DNA of 64,000 bases from Mesorhizobium sp. B2-7-2 (lineage in GTDB: Bacteria; Pseudomonadota; Alphaproteobacteria; Rhizobiales; Rhizobiaceae). A model generated the notes under the pieces. That model was not told the origin of the DNA and did not search any database. It saw only the letters and a program-made list of their open reading frames with translations. Numbering within the stretch: the first letter of the stretch is position 1; the number at the start of each line of letters is the position of its first letter. The stretch covers positions 310,001 through 374,000 of the forward strand of contig NZ_VFTZ01000002.1 of the NCBI RefSeq assembly GCF_006440775.1. The letters run 5' to 3'. A program made the position numbers and the translations under genes. Below are positions 1 through 9,093 of the stretch, one piece after another.

Positions 1-633
1 GCCGGCCTTGGCCGTGCCTTCGACCAGCGAGGGCATGTGCTTTTCGTCGAGCGATGTCGCCGCCAGCAGTTCGGGCGCCCAGCGGCGCTTGCCGACATCG
101 AGCCACGAGGTGCCGGCCGAATCCGACATTTCGGAGATGTGCTCGCCGGTCAGCCAGAGCCGCAGGTAATCCTTGGGCAGCAGCACCTTGGCCACCTTGG
201 CAAAGATTGCCGGCTCGTTGTTCCTCACCCAGGCAAGCTTCGGCGCGGTGAAGCCCGGGAAGACGATGTTGCCGGTGAGCTTGCGGAAGCGCGGATCGGC
301 GTCGAGCGCGGCCGCCTCGACATGGCTGCGCGTGTCGTTCCACAGGATGCAGGGGCGCAGCACCTTGTCCGAGGCGTCGAGAAGCGTGGCGCCGTGCATC
401 TGGCCGGAAAGGCCGATGCCCTTGACCGCGGCCAGCTCCTTCGGATGGGAAGCCTTGAGTTCGGCAATCGCCGTCTCGCAGGCCTCGATCCAATGCGCCG
501 GATCCTGCTCCGACCAGCCGGGATGCGGCCGCGAGACGTCGAGCGAGCCATGGCCGGAGCCGATGACCTTCTGGCCGTCGTCGATCAGCAGCGCCTTGAC
601 GCCCGAAGTGCCCAGGTCGAGGCCGAGATACAT
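1..633 (-). CDS. xylB: Xylulokinase (FGGY family), N-terminal part, cut by window edge
   Basis: The first 211 codons of a cytoplasmic sugar kinase of the FGGY family, which phosphorylates D-xylulose to xylulose 5-phosphate. The N-terminus carries the phosphate-binding motif DLGTSGVKALL, followed by GLSGQMHG and ILWNDTRS, both typical of xylulokinases. The start ATG at 633 is preceded by a strong GGGAGGAAAT ribosome binding site. The C-terminal half lies outside the window. Other FGGY kinases cannot be fully excluded, but the SGQMHG and WNDTR motifs favour XylB. Confidence 0.9.
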   Translation of the reverse strand, partial: MYLGLDLGTSGVKALLIDDGQKVIGSGHGSLDVSRPHPGWSEQDPAHWIEACETAIAELKASHPKELAAVKGIGLSGQMHGATLLDASDKVLRPCILWNDTRSHVEAAALDADPRFRKLTGNIVFPGFTAPKLAWVRNNEPAIFAKVAKVLLPKDYLRLWLTGEHISEMSDSAGTSWLDVGKRRWAPELLAATSLDEKHMPSLVEGTAKAG

Positions 634-715
634 GATTTCCTCCCATTGCCGTTAATTTTTTCGGATCTCGAAAAAATCTGGCTTGGCCAGTTTTTAGGAC
701 AAGATCCGCTCCGGG

Positions 716-2041
716 TCAATTCTCTGACAAATCGGCGGCGCGACGCGAGAACAGCGCCGACAGCGGGCTGTCGGGCCGGGCGAGCTGCCGTTCGGCCGTC
801 AGCGCCCGTGCGAGCGCCGTATCGCCGGCGCGCAGAGCGGCCTCGATCAGCGTCAGGTCGATCACATCGCGCTGCGCATGGCTGCCGCCGAAACGATGCG
901 CGATCGAGCGGATCGGCCGGATCAGGCGCGCGGCCTCGTCATATTTGCCTTCGCCGAAGGCCTTGATCGCAAGCGTCAGCGGATGGCCGACATCGCGCGT
1001 GAAGGCGGCGTTGTCATCCTCGCCGCGCATCGCCTCGCGTTGCGCGTCGAGCAGCGTCTTGGCCGGCGCCTCCAGGCCTGCGCCGACAAAGGCCATCATC
1101 GCATGCGCATCGTTGAAGGCATAATTGCCGGCGGCGGCTTTCGGCATCCAGTTGCCGGCAAGCGTCGCCCAGCGGTCGCCGATATCGACGCCGCCCAGAG
1201 TGAGGCGCCACAGGATCGCCGAGGCATCGACCATATTGAGCGCCAATGTCGAGCGGTCGCCAAAGATCGGCCCGTCATAGAGCTTGAGCACCTCGTCGGT
1301 TTCGCCGAGATCGTAATGGAACAGCGCTAGGTGCCACCAATTGTGGATCTGGAGAAAACTCTCCCTGGTCCATGCATCTGGATTGGCGCGCATCCAGGCG
1401 ATGCCGTCTCGTTGCCGGCTTTGCATTTCCATGACATGCGCGACCGCATGCTGCGCCCAGCCGTCGCGCGGCTCGATCTCCACAGCCTGCCGGCCGAAGG
1501 ATTCGGCACGGCCATAGTCGCCCATCTCCTCCAGCCCGAAGGCTTGCATGCCGAGAATGGCGTGGTAGCCCGGCATGCCTTTTTGCCACGCCGGCAGCGC
1601 CCGGCCGATGCGGTCGCGCAGCATGCGCGCATTGCCGGTGAAGAAATCGATCTGATGCCCGACCTGCAGCGCCAGCGCATCGTGCGGAGTGTCGATCGCG
1701 ATGTCTTCGAGGATGCGTGCGGCTTCATGCCAGCGGCCATCGGCGAGATGCCCAAGCGCCGCGACATGCGCCGCTTCGCGCGCGGTGGCGGCAAGGGGCA
1801 ACGCCGCCTGATGGCTGGATCTAGCGACGGCCATCGCATCTCGCTCGGTGGCGAGGCCGAACAGATAGCCCTTGAACACATGCGCCATGACGAAGGCCGG
1901 ATCATCGGCAATGGCGCGGTCGATGGAACCGACCGGGTCGCCGATGAAGCATTGCAATTCATGCACGGCGCGGGCGTAGGACGAAAACCCGGTTTCGGTC
2001 ACGCCTGAGTAAGTCAGGCCGAATGCGTCCTTCAGCGCCAT
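716..2041 (-). CDS. TPR-like protein, TTC38 type
   Basis: A 441-residue soluble protein without a signal peptide, built from helical repeats. Alanine-rich helices recur through the protein with GDYGRAESFGRQAVEIEPRD as a clear TPR-like unit near residue 170. Conserved pieces such as HAVAHVMEM and HNWWHLALF resemble the bacterial relatives of eukaryotic TTC38. The biochemical function of this family is not established. The gene stands alone between xylB and a plus-strand autotransporter. The start ATG at 2041 is the only good one in frame. Confidence 0.7.
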   Translation of the reverse strand: MALKDAFGLTYSGVTETGFSSYARAVHELQCFIGDPVGSIDRAIADDPAFVMAHVFKGYLFGLATERDAMAVARSSHQAALPLAATAREAAHVAALGHLADGRWHEAARILEDIAIDTPHDALALQVGHQIDFFTGNARMLRDRIGRALPAWQKGMPGYHAILGMQAFGLEEMGDYGRAESFGRQAVEIEPRDGWAQHAVAHVMEMQSRQRDGIAWMRANPDAWTRESFLQIHNWWHLALFHYDLGETDEVLKLYDGPIFGDRSTLALNMVDASAILWRLTLGGVDIGDRWATLAGNWMPKAAAGNYAFNDAHAMMAFVGAGLEAPAKTLLDAQREAMRGEDDNAAFTRDVGHPLTLAIKAFGEGKYDEAARLIRPIRSIAHRFGGSHAQRDVIDLTLIEAALRAGDTALARALTAERQLARPDSPLSALFSRRAADLSEN

Positions 2042-2265
2042 TGGATGCCCTTCGACGATCGTGAATTTGCGGTTCGGAGCGCGATCCTAAAGCATCGGCG
2101 CGGAGCCTGCCAACGACCGGCTGGGTCAATCAATACTCAGGTCTATCTGCCTGAGATTGCAGTTCATCAACCATGGGAAGCAGAATAAGCTTTGAAAAGC
2201 GAGACGAATTATGGCCTTATTGCGGCAGGGGCGGGGCGGCTTAAATCGCGATTTGCGAGGACGCG

Positions 2266-5057
2266 ATGCGGCGCTTTGGAATTTCTCCCCCGAGACTGTT
2301 CTCGGAAGGTGAGATTATATCAGCAAATGCTGATCAAAAGATGAGAGGCCTCGATCATCCTTGGATGCTTGGCCTTCTAGCGTCGACAGCACTTACATTG
2401 CTGCCAGGCTCCCAGGCTTTTGCCGCATGCGTGCTGAGCCCGCCCGCCGGCAATACTGCCTATGTCTGCGACAGCGGCGATTCCGGCGGCAGCCTCACCG
2501 ACACCAGCGGCGACAACGCGCTGACCTTCCCTTCCGGCGGCACCGGCCAGATCAGCGGCAATGTCATTTTCGGTGCCGGAACGGACCGCATCAACATGCA
2601 GTCCGGCACCATCACCGGCACGGTCGACCAGGGCGACGGCACCGATTTCTTCACCATTGGCGCCGGCACCGTCACCGGCAATGTCCAGCAAGGTGCGGGC
2701 ATTGACGATTTCAACATGAGCGGCGGTCAGATCGGCTCGCTCAACCAGGGCGATGGGCTCGACACCTTTACCATGAGCGGCGGCCGCATCGTCGATTTCT
2801 TCGACGATGGCGACCGCGCCGTGATGACCGGCGGCCGCATCGGCCGCGTCAACATGAAGCTCGACAAGAACTACTTCAACATGTCCGGCGGTGTCATCGA
2901 CCGCAACCTCGTCACCGGTTTCGACACCGATACCATCATTCTTTCCGGCGGCACGGTCGGCGGCAACATCAGCGTCAGCGGGGGCGACGACAGTGTCACG
3001 ATCACCGGCGGCACGGTCGGCGGCGACGTGCTGATGAGCTTCGGCGCCGACAGCTTCGTCTGGGACGGCGGCGGCATCATCTATGGCAATGTCGATCTCG
3101 GCGCCGACAATGACACCGCCAAGCTCAGCAACCTCACCAAAGCCAATCTCGGCGGCGCCAAAACGCTCAACGGCGGTCTCGGCACCGACACGCTCACCTT
3201 CGACAACGTCAAGCTGGACGGCATCACCAGGGTCCAGAACTGGGAAACCATCAATGCCACCAACGACACGCAATTGACATTGGACGGCAACCTCGTGCTG
3301 GGCGACTCGGGCACGGGCACCGGCAAGATCAACGTCGACCTGGCAAGCACGCTCTATGGCGGCGGCTTCAATGCCTCGATCCAGGCCTTCACGTCAGGGC
3401 AGTTGGCCGAGGTCTTCAATGCCGGCCGCATCGACCTGACCAACGGCAATACCGGCGCCACCGACCGGCTGACGATCAACGGCAACTATACCGGGCTCGG
3501 CGGCCTGCTGTTGATCCAGACCGAACTTGGCGACGATTCCTCCGCCTCCGACCGGCTTGTGCTCTCCGGCGGCACGGCTTCCGGCTCCACCGGGATCGCG
3601 GTGGTCAATGTCGGCGGCGCTGGCGCCGAGACCACGGCGGATGGCATCATGGTCGTGCAGGCCGTCAACGGCGCCACGTCGAGCGCCAACGCCTTCGCGC
3701 TCGACGCGCCGGTCGCGGCCGGTGCCTTCGAATATTATCTGTTCAAAGGCGGCGTCAGCGCCGGCAGCGCGGAGAACTGGTACCTGCGCTCGGCGCTGAT
3801 CACGCCGACATCGCCGGCGGCCGCGCCTGGAGCGCTGGACCCGACGGCGCAGCCGGAGCCCGTGGCGCCGGAAACCGAAGCGCCGCCGCCGCCGTCCGAA
3901 CTGCCACCGGTGCCGGTGCCGACCGATGGCGATGCCAACAATCCGCCGGTCGACCCGACGCCGCCGGTGCAGGCGAGTGATCCTGAGCCCGAGGCGCCGC
4001 CGGCTCCGCCCGAGGCACCGCCGGCCGATCCGCCGCCGCCACCGCCCCCGGTGCCGACCGCCGTGCCCGATCTGCCGACGCCGGCGCCCGGCCGGGAAAT
4101 CCTGCTTTATCGCGTCGAAGTGCCGGTCTATTCGGCCGTGCCGCCTGTCGCGCAGCATCTGACGATGGCGACGCTAGGCACCTTCCACGAACGCCGCGGC
4201 GAGCAGAGCCTGTTATCATCCGACACCGATCTGCAGCCGGTCTGGGGCCGGATCTTCGGCCAGGACGCCAAGATGGGTTGGTCGGGAACGGTCTCGCCCT
4301 CCTTCGACGGCACTTTGTTCGGGCTTCAAGCCGGGTTCGACCTTATGGGCCGCGAAACCGCCTCAGGGTCGGTCGACCGCGCCGGCCTCTTCCTTGCCTA
4401 ATGGCATCATGAACGGCGACCTGCGCGGCCAGGCCCTGGGCCAGGATGGTCTTGCGGTCGGCAGCCTCGACGTCAGCGGCACCAGCGTCGGCGGCTACTG
4501 GACCCGCATCGGCAAATCCGGCTGGTACCTGGACGGCGTGCTGATGGCGACCTTCTTCGGCGGCTCGGCCTCATCGTCGCGCAACATCGACATCGATGTC
4601 GGCGGAACCGGGGTCACCCGCTTCGCTCGAAGGCGGCTATCCGGTTGCACTCGGACAAGGCTGGACGCTGGAACCGCAGGCGCAACTGGTCTGGCAGCAT
4701 TTATCGCTCGACGACACCAGGGACAGGTTCTCCTCGGTATCGTTCGATTCCGACGATGACGTCGCCGGCAGGATCGGATTGAGGCTGCAAGGCGAAACGG
4801 TCCTCAGCGGGATGCCGCTGCAGCCCTACCTCAAGGCCAACCTCTGGCACGATTTCGGCGGCACCGACCGTGTCGATTTCGAGGGCACCGACATCTCGAC
4901 GGAGAGCCGGTCCACCTCGTTCGAGTTCGGCGGCGGCATGGTCGCCAAGGTGACCGACAAGGTCAGCGTCTTCGCCACCGGCGACTACACGACCAATCTC
5001 GGCGGCGACAAGCGCCGCGTGCTGGAAGGCAATCTGGGTGTCAGCGTGAAATGGTGA
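2266..5057 (+). pseudogene. Autotransporter with beta-barrel domain, broken by two frameshifts
   Basis: An outer-membrane autotransporter read in three successive frames. Frame 1 (2266-4401) holds an extended signal peptide (hydrophobic stretch near residues 34-53, ending AFAA), a passenger of repeated GG/SGG-x-I-x-G-N units, a proline/glutamate-rich linker at about 3800-4090, and the start of the barrel (QPVWGRIFGQ). Frame 2 then continues the barrel from about 4394 (NGDLRGQALG, YWTRIGKSGWYLDGVL). Frame 3 (about 4620-5057) finishes it (GGYPVALGQGWTLEPQAQL) and ends in the terminal VKW typical of barrel proteins. The three pieces join into one ordinary barrel with nothing missing. Two single-base indels, near 4390-4400 and 4610-4625, are therefore the simplest cause: either real decay or sequencing error. 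Confidence 0.8.
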
Positions 5058-5265
5058 AGGTGTGTCGATATTCAGGTGAGGCCGGCCTGCAAATGGCGGC
5101 TTCCTGCGCTTCCGGTGCTCGCGTACTCTAAGTACGCTCAGCTCCGGCCTTCGCCGGCCGAAGCCCTCATAAGAGTTTCCGCTCTGTGAAGGCTACGGCC
5201 GGCGTAGGCCGGGTCTCGGAAGCCACCACTTTCGGCTCGGCATGACCTGAATCTCGACACACCTT
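5057..5265. repeat. MITE-like element with 21-bp terminal inverted repeats
   Basis: A 209-bp intergenic segment bounded by inverted arms 5057-5077 and 5245-5265 that match at 20 of 21 positions. A perfect 7-bp inner hairpin lies at 5121-5137 (GCGTACT-cta-AGTACGC), and the interior is rich in further short palindromes. The left arm begins on the last base of the autotransporter stop codon, and the right arm ends 8 bp before the lysE-type stop codon. It fills the whole gap between two convergent genes and could also work as a two-way terminator. No protein is encoded. Confidence 0.7.
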
Positions 5266-5273
5266 AGGGCAGA

Positions 5274-5897
5274 TCAATTCCCCGACCGCATCGCCACCGT
5301 GGCGATGCCGGCGCCGACCAGCAGCGTGCCGCCGGTGCGGTTGAAGATGCGGATCGCCTTCGGGTTGCGCACGATCGCCCGGGCCCTGGATGCGATCAGC
5401 GCGTAGCCGAAGGCATTGGCGAAGGCCAGGGTCAGGAAGGTCGTCTCGAAGATCAGCATCTGCGTCCAGAACTCGGCATGCCGGTCGAGGAACTGCGGCA
5501 GGAAGGCGACGAAGAAGGTGATGCTCTTCGGGTTCAGCGCCGTCACCAGCCAGGCATGCGCCATCATCCGTGCCGCCGAAACCGCGTCGGTGCGCGGTTC
5601 GGCCTTCAGCGCGCCGCCTGCGCGGAACAGTTTTATGCCGAGATAGATGAGATAGCCGGCGCCGATCACCTTGAGCATGGTGAACACCGTTGCCGAAGCC
5701 GCGAGCAGCGCGCCGATGCCCAGCATCGACAGCGTCATGGCAGTGAAGTCGCCCAGCGCCACGCCCACCGCCATCGGCAACGCGGTGCGCCAGCCTTGCC
5801 CAAGCGCATAGGAGACGACCAGGAGGATCGTCGGGCCAGGAATGATGAGAAGGATGGAAGAGGCGGCGGCGAAGGCAGCCCAGTTTTCGAAGGACAT
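5274..5897 (-). CDS. LysE/RhtB family amino-acid exporter
   Basis: A 207-residue inner-membrane protein with about six hydrophobic segments. It has the family signature near the N-terminus (IIPGPTILLV) and the conserved LNPKSITFFVAFLPQF in the middle. Members export amino acids or homoserine-lactone-like solutes, but the substrate cannot be read from sequence. The ATG at 5897 is chosen over the one 21 bp upstream because AAGGAGCAGGGAA sits just ahead of it. Confidence 0.88.
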   Translation of the reverse strand: MSFENWAAFAAASSILLIIPGPTILLVVSYALGQGWRTALPMAVGVALGDFTAMTLSMLGIGALLAASATVFTMLKVIGAGYLIYLGIKLFRAGGALKAEPRTDAVSAARMMAHAWLVTALNPKSITFFVAFLPQFLDRHAEFWTQMLIFETTFLTLAFANAFGYALIASRARAIVRNPKAIRIFNRTGGTLLVGAGIATVAMRSGN

Positions 5898-6063
5898 TTC
5901 CCTGCTCCTTGAGCGCAAAGAAAAGGATAAATCCTGGGGCCGGCGAGAATGTAAAGGGGCCGTCGGAAAAATCTTCAGCCCCCGGCCGGCGGCTCATCTA
6001 CCGCCATAACGATCCGTTAGGGTTAAGCTTGGCACGGGCTCTTTCACCCTTTTTCAACGATGA

Positions 6064-6891
6064 ATGGCGAAAATGCCTGCGATCCGGCCGGACCCCCGCC
6101 GGCAGCGTAGGGTTTGGTGCATGCGCGAGTTGCCGCAACGTCTGACGCCGCTTTCCAACGGCGCCGCAATCGATACCGAAATTCAGCTTTCCCGCCGCGC
6201 CGTGCTTTCCGGCGCGGGCGCCATGGCGCTGCTCGGCCTTGCCGGCTGCAGCACCACCGACACGCTCGACCTGCCGCAAATGCAGCTCGACAACACCGTC
6301 ACCGGTTCCGTGCCGCCGATGCGTCCGGCGATCAGCGTCGACAAGAACATCACCGGTCCGGACATCATGTATGCCTCGCTCACCGACGGCGGCTTCCAGG
6401 TGCCGGAGGTGCCGTGGCAGAAGGTCAAGCCGCAGTTCCGCCGCCAGATCGTCGTCGACAAGACCGGCGAAGCGCCCGGCACCATCGTCGTCCACTTGCA
6501 GGAGCGCATGCTCTATCTCGTCCAGCCGGGCGGCGACGCCATCCGCTACGGCGTCGGCATCGGCAAGGACGGCTTCCGCTGGTCGGGCCGCGCCAACATC
6601 CAGTACGGCCGCGAATGGCCGGTGTGGACGCCGCCGCCGGAAATGATCCAGCGCAAGCCCGAACTGGTGAAATGGCAGGGCGGCCAGCCCGGCGGCCTCA
6701 CCAATCCGCTCGGCGCCCGGGCGCTCTACATCTACCAGAACGGCAAGGACACCGGCTACCGTATCCACGGCTCGCCCGAATGGTGGAGCATCGGCCAGGC
6801 CATGTCGTCGGGCTGCGTGCGCCTGATCAACCAGGACATCATCGACCTCTACAGCCGCGTTTCCAAGAAGAACCCGGTCGTCGTCGTCTGA
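6064..6891 (+). CDS. L,D-transpeptidase (YkuD domain) lipoprotein or Tat-exported
   Basis: An envelope enzyme that makes 3-3 peptidoglycan crosslinks or attaches proteins to peptidoglycan. The YkuD catalytic motif is complete: His235 in the RIHGSPEWW stretch and Cys251 in SSGCVRL, at normal spacing near the C-terminus of 275 residues. The N-terminus has SRRAVLSGAG followed by a hydrophobic core and LAGCS, so it may be Tat-exported, lipidated at Cys, or both. An ATG at 6121 would leave a shorter cytoplasmic leader and may be the true start. The gene is monocistronic or leads into the phosphofructokinase gene 85 bp downstream. Confidence 0.88.
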   Translation: MAKMPAIRPDPRRQRRVWCMRELPQRLTPLSNGAAIDTEIQLSRRAVLSGAGAMALLGLAGCSTTDTLDLPQMQLDNTVTGSVPPMRPAISVDKNITGPDIMYASLTDGGFQVPEVPWQKVKPQFRRQIVVDKTGEAPGTIVVHLQERMLYLVQPGGDAIRYGVGIGKDGFRWSGRANIQYGREWPVWTPPPEMIQRKPELVKWQGGQPGGLTNPLGARALYIYQNGKDTGYRIHGSPEWWSIGQAMSSGCVRLINQDIIDLYSRVSKKNPVVVV

Positions 6892-6976
6892 TCGCTCCGC
6901 CGGCCCACTCTTCCGTTGCGCGATGCCGCAAGACAGGCGAAGGTGCCGTGAAAACCTTCGCCTCGGGAGAAAAAGC

Positions 6977-8143
6977 ATGGCCGGAACCTTCGTCATAGCG
7001 CAGGGCGGCGGCCCGACCGCCGTCATCAACCAGACGGTCGTCGGCGCCACGCTGGAAATCCGCAAGCGTCATCCTGGCGCCAAGGTGCTGGGCTCGCTCC
7101 ATGGCGTGCGCGGCATCCGCGACGGCAACTATGTCGATCTCTCCGCCATCCCCGAAGACCGGCTGTGGCTGATCGCCGGCACGCCGAGCGCCGCCCTCGG
7201 CTCGACCCGCGACAAGCCGGACGCTGCCTATTGCGAGGTCATCCTCAACGGTTTGAAAAAGGCCGGCGCCGACGCCTTCATCTATATCGGCGGCAACGAC
7301 ACGTCGGGCACGCAGCAGATCCTGACCGATGCCGCCGGCGGCTCGATCGCCTTCGTGCATGCGCCCAAGACCATCGACAATGACCTCGAGGAGAACGACC
7401 ACACGCCGGGCTTCATCTCGGCGGCCGAATTCGTCGCCGGCGCCTTCCTCTCCGTCGACCTCGATTTCCGCGCGCTGCCCGGCATCTATGTCGGCATCGT
7501 CATGGGCCGTCACGCCGGCTTCCTCACCGCCGCCGCGGCCGCCTGGCAGCTCGATCCCGACAGCGGCCCGCATCTGGTTTATGTGCCGGAGCGCGCCTTC
7601 TCGGCGAAGCGCTTCATCGATGACGTACGCGAGAAGCTGGACCGCCACAAGCGCTGCATCGTCGCCGTCTCGGAGGGCGTCAGCACCGCCGACGGCAAGG
7701 CGCTGGTCGAAAGCCTGGTGCCGCCGGACAAGCTCGAGCGCGACCAGCATGGCAACGTCAAACTGTCGGGCAGCGACCTGCCGGCGGCGCTCGAACGGGC
7801 CCTGGCCGAAGGCCTGCCGGGCAAGCGCGCGCGGGTCGACGCGCTGGGCTATATGCCGCGCGGTTATGTCGGCGCCATCAGCGCTGTCGATGCCAAGGAA
7901 GCCTTCGATGCCGGCGCCTTCGCGGTTGCCGTTGCCGGCGAAGGCGGCGGCTCGGTCGCGATCCAGTATGATGGCTCGAAGACAGTGCTGAAGAAGGTGC
8001 CGCTGAAGGCGGTGGCCGGCAAGACGCGTCACATGCCCGACGATTTCATGCAGCCGGACGCCAACCAGCTGTCGGAAGCCGGCATGGCCTATCTGAAGCG
8101 GCTGGTGCCGGAAAAATACAAGGTCGGCAAGCCCTTCGTCTGA
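6977..8143 (+). CDS. 6-phosphofructokinase, probably pyrophosphate-dependent
   Basis: A 388-residue cytoplasmic phosphofructokinase-family protein. Conserved blocks are the N-terminal IAQGGGPTAVIN, the phosphoryl-donor loop IGGNDTSGTQQ, the catalytic PKTIDNDL and GIVMGRHAGFL. The Asp in GGND occupies the place where ATP enzymes have Gly, which in this family usually marks PPi use. That assignment is inferred. The start ATG at 6977 follows GGGAGAAAAAGC. The stop codon shares one base with the ATG of the next gene, so the two are probably translated together. Confidence 0.85.
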   Translation: MAGTFVIAQGGGPTAVINQTVVGATLEIRKRHPGAKVLGSLHGVRGIRDGNYVDLSAIPEDRLWLIAGTPSAALGSTRDKPDAAYCEVILNGLKKAGADAFIYIGGNDTSGTQQILTDAAGGSIAFVHAPKTIDNDLEENDHTPGFISAAEFVAGAFLSVDLDFRALPGIYVGIVMGRHAGFLTAAAAAWQLDPDSGPHLVYVPERAFSAKRFIDDVREKLDRHKRCIVAVSEGVSTADGKALVESLVPPDKLERDQHGNVKLSGSDLPAALERALAEGLPGKRARVDALGYMPRGYVGAISAVDAKEAFDAGAFAVAVAGEGGGSVAIQYDGSKTVLKKVPLKAVAGKTRHMPDDFMQPDANQLSEAGMAYLKRLVPEKYKVGKPFV

Positions 8144-8904
8144 TGGGCGGCGGCTCGATGCCCGAGCTTGCGGTCGGCGACTGGTTCGGCAAGGCGAAAA
8201 TCGATGCCGGCATGACGATGCTGACCGAACCCTTCGTGCATGATTTCGTGCGCGCCAACATGTGGCATTTGAAGGGCCGCGACGCGGATCTGCTGGTCGA
8301 TACCGGCATGGGCATCCGTCCGCTGGCGCCTGAGATCGACACGCCGCCCGGCAAGCCGCTCATCGTCGTCGCCACGCATATCCATCTCGACCATGTCGGC
8401 TCGCTGCATGAATTCCCGCTGCGCCTGGGGCCGAAGATGAGCGCGGCGCGGTTCGACGTCATGGATGATGCCGTCACCTACGCTTACATGTTCCACAATC
8501 TCGACGGCGCCGTCTCGAAGCTGCCGGCGCCGGGCTGGAAGGCGGCTGATTACCGGATTCCCTCGGCACCGCTGACGCGTGCGCTCGACGAAGGCGACAT
8601 CGTCGATCTCGGCGACCGCAAATTCCGGGTGCTGCATCTGCCTGGACACTCGCCGGATTCGATCGCGCTTTTCGACGAGGCCGATGGCCTCTTCCTCGCC
8701 GGCGATGCCATCTATGACGGCATGCTGATCGACGATCTGCCGGATTCGGACCGCACGGCCTATTGCCGCACCATGCGGCGGCTGCTCGACCTGCCGATCC
8801 GCATCGGCCATGGCGGCCATGGCCCGAGTTTTACCGGCCAGCGAATGCGTGAGACCGCCTCCGCTTATCTGCGCCGGAGAGAGCGATTCGTAAGCGCTCC
8901 CTGA
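8143..8904 (+). CDS. Metallo-beta-lactamase fold hydrolase
   Basis: A 253-residue cytoplasmic MBL-fold protein with the zinc motif THIHLDHVG near residue 88, LPGHSPDS near 169, FLAGDAIYDG near 186 and a final GHGGHGPSF. These four give the usual dinuclear metal site of glyoxalase II/lactonase-like enzymes. The substrate is unknown. The ATG overlaps the phosphofructokinase stop by one base. A second ATG at 8158 (MPELAV) is an alternative start. Coupling to a glycolytic kinase hints at a phospho-sugar or lactone substrate, but this is inference. Confidence 0.8.
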   Translation: MGGGSMPELAVGDWFGKAKIDAGMTMLTEPFVHDFVRANMWHLKGRDADLLVDTGMGIRPLAPEIDTPPGKPLIVVATHIHLDHVGSLHEFPLRLGPKMSAARFDVMDDAVTYAYMFHNLDGAVSKLPAPGWKAADYRIPSAPLTRALDEGDIVDLGDRKFRVLHLPGHSPDSIALFDEADGLFLAGDAIYDGMLIDDLPDSDRTAYCRTMRRLLDLPIRIGHGGHGPSFTGQRMRETASAYLRRRERFVSAP

Positions 8905-9093
8905 ATTAAATCTTCGTAAGGTCATCCAAAGGCCCTGATTCAGGCCATTCAGCACCCTAAATCTTGATTGTCGATCCGGCCGGCTGCCATGCAAGGCGAG
9001 GCAGGCAATCCCGGTCGCCGACACGCCAACGGATGCGTGCTTCGAGAGCCATCCGGGGCGCCGGATCAACCTCTCGCCCGGACAGAAACGACC

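Noticed and set aside
2470..3280. Glycine-rich repeats in the autotransporter passenger as RTX calcium-binding repeats
   Set aside because: The units have the SGG-x-I-x-G-N pattern of a beta-helix passenger rather than GGxGxDxUx nonapeptides, and the gene ends in an autotransporter barrel.
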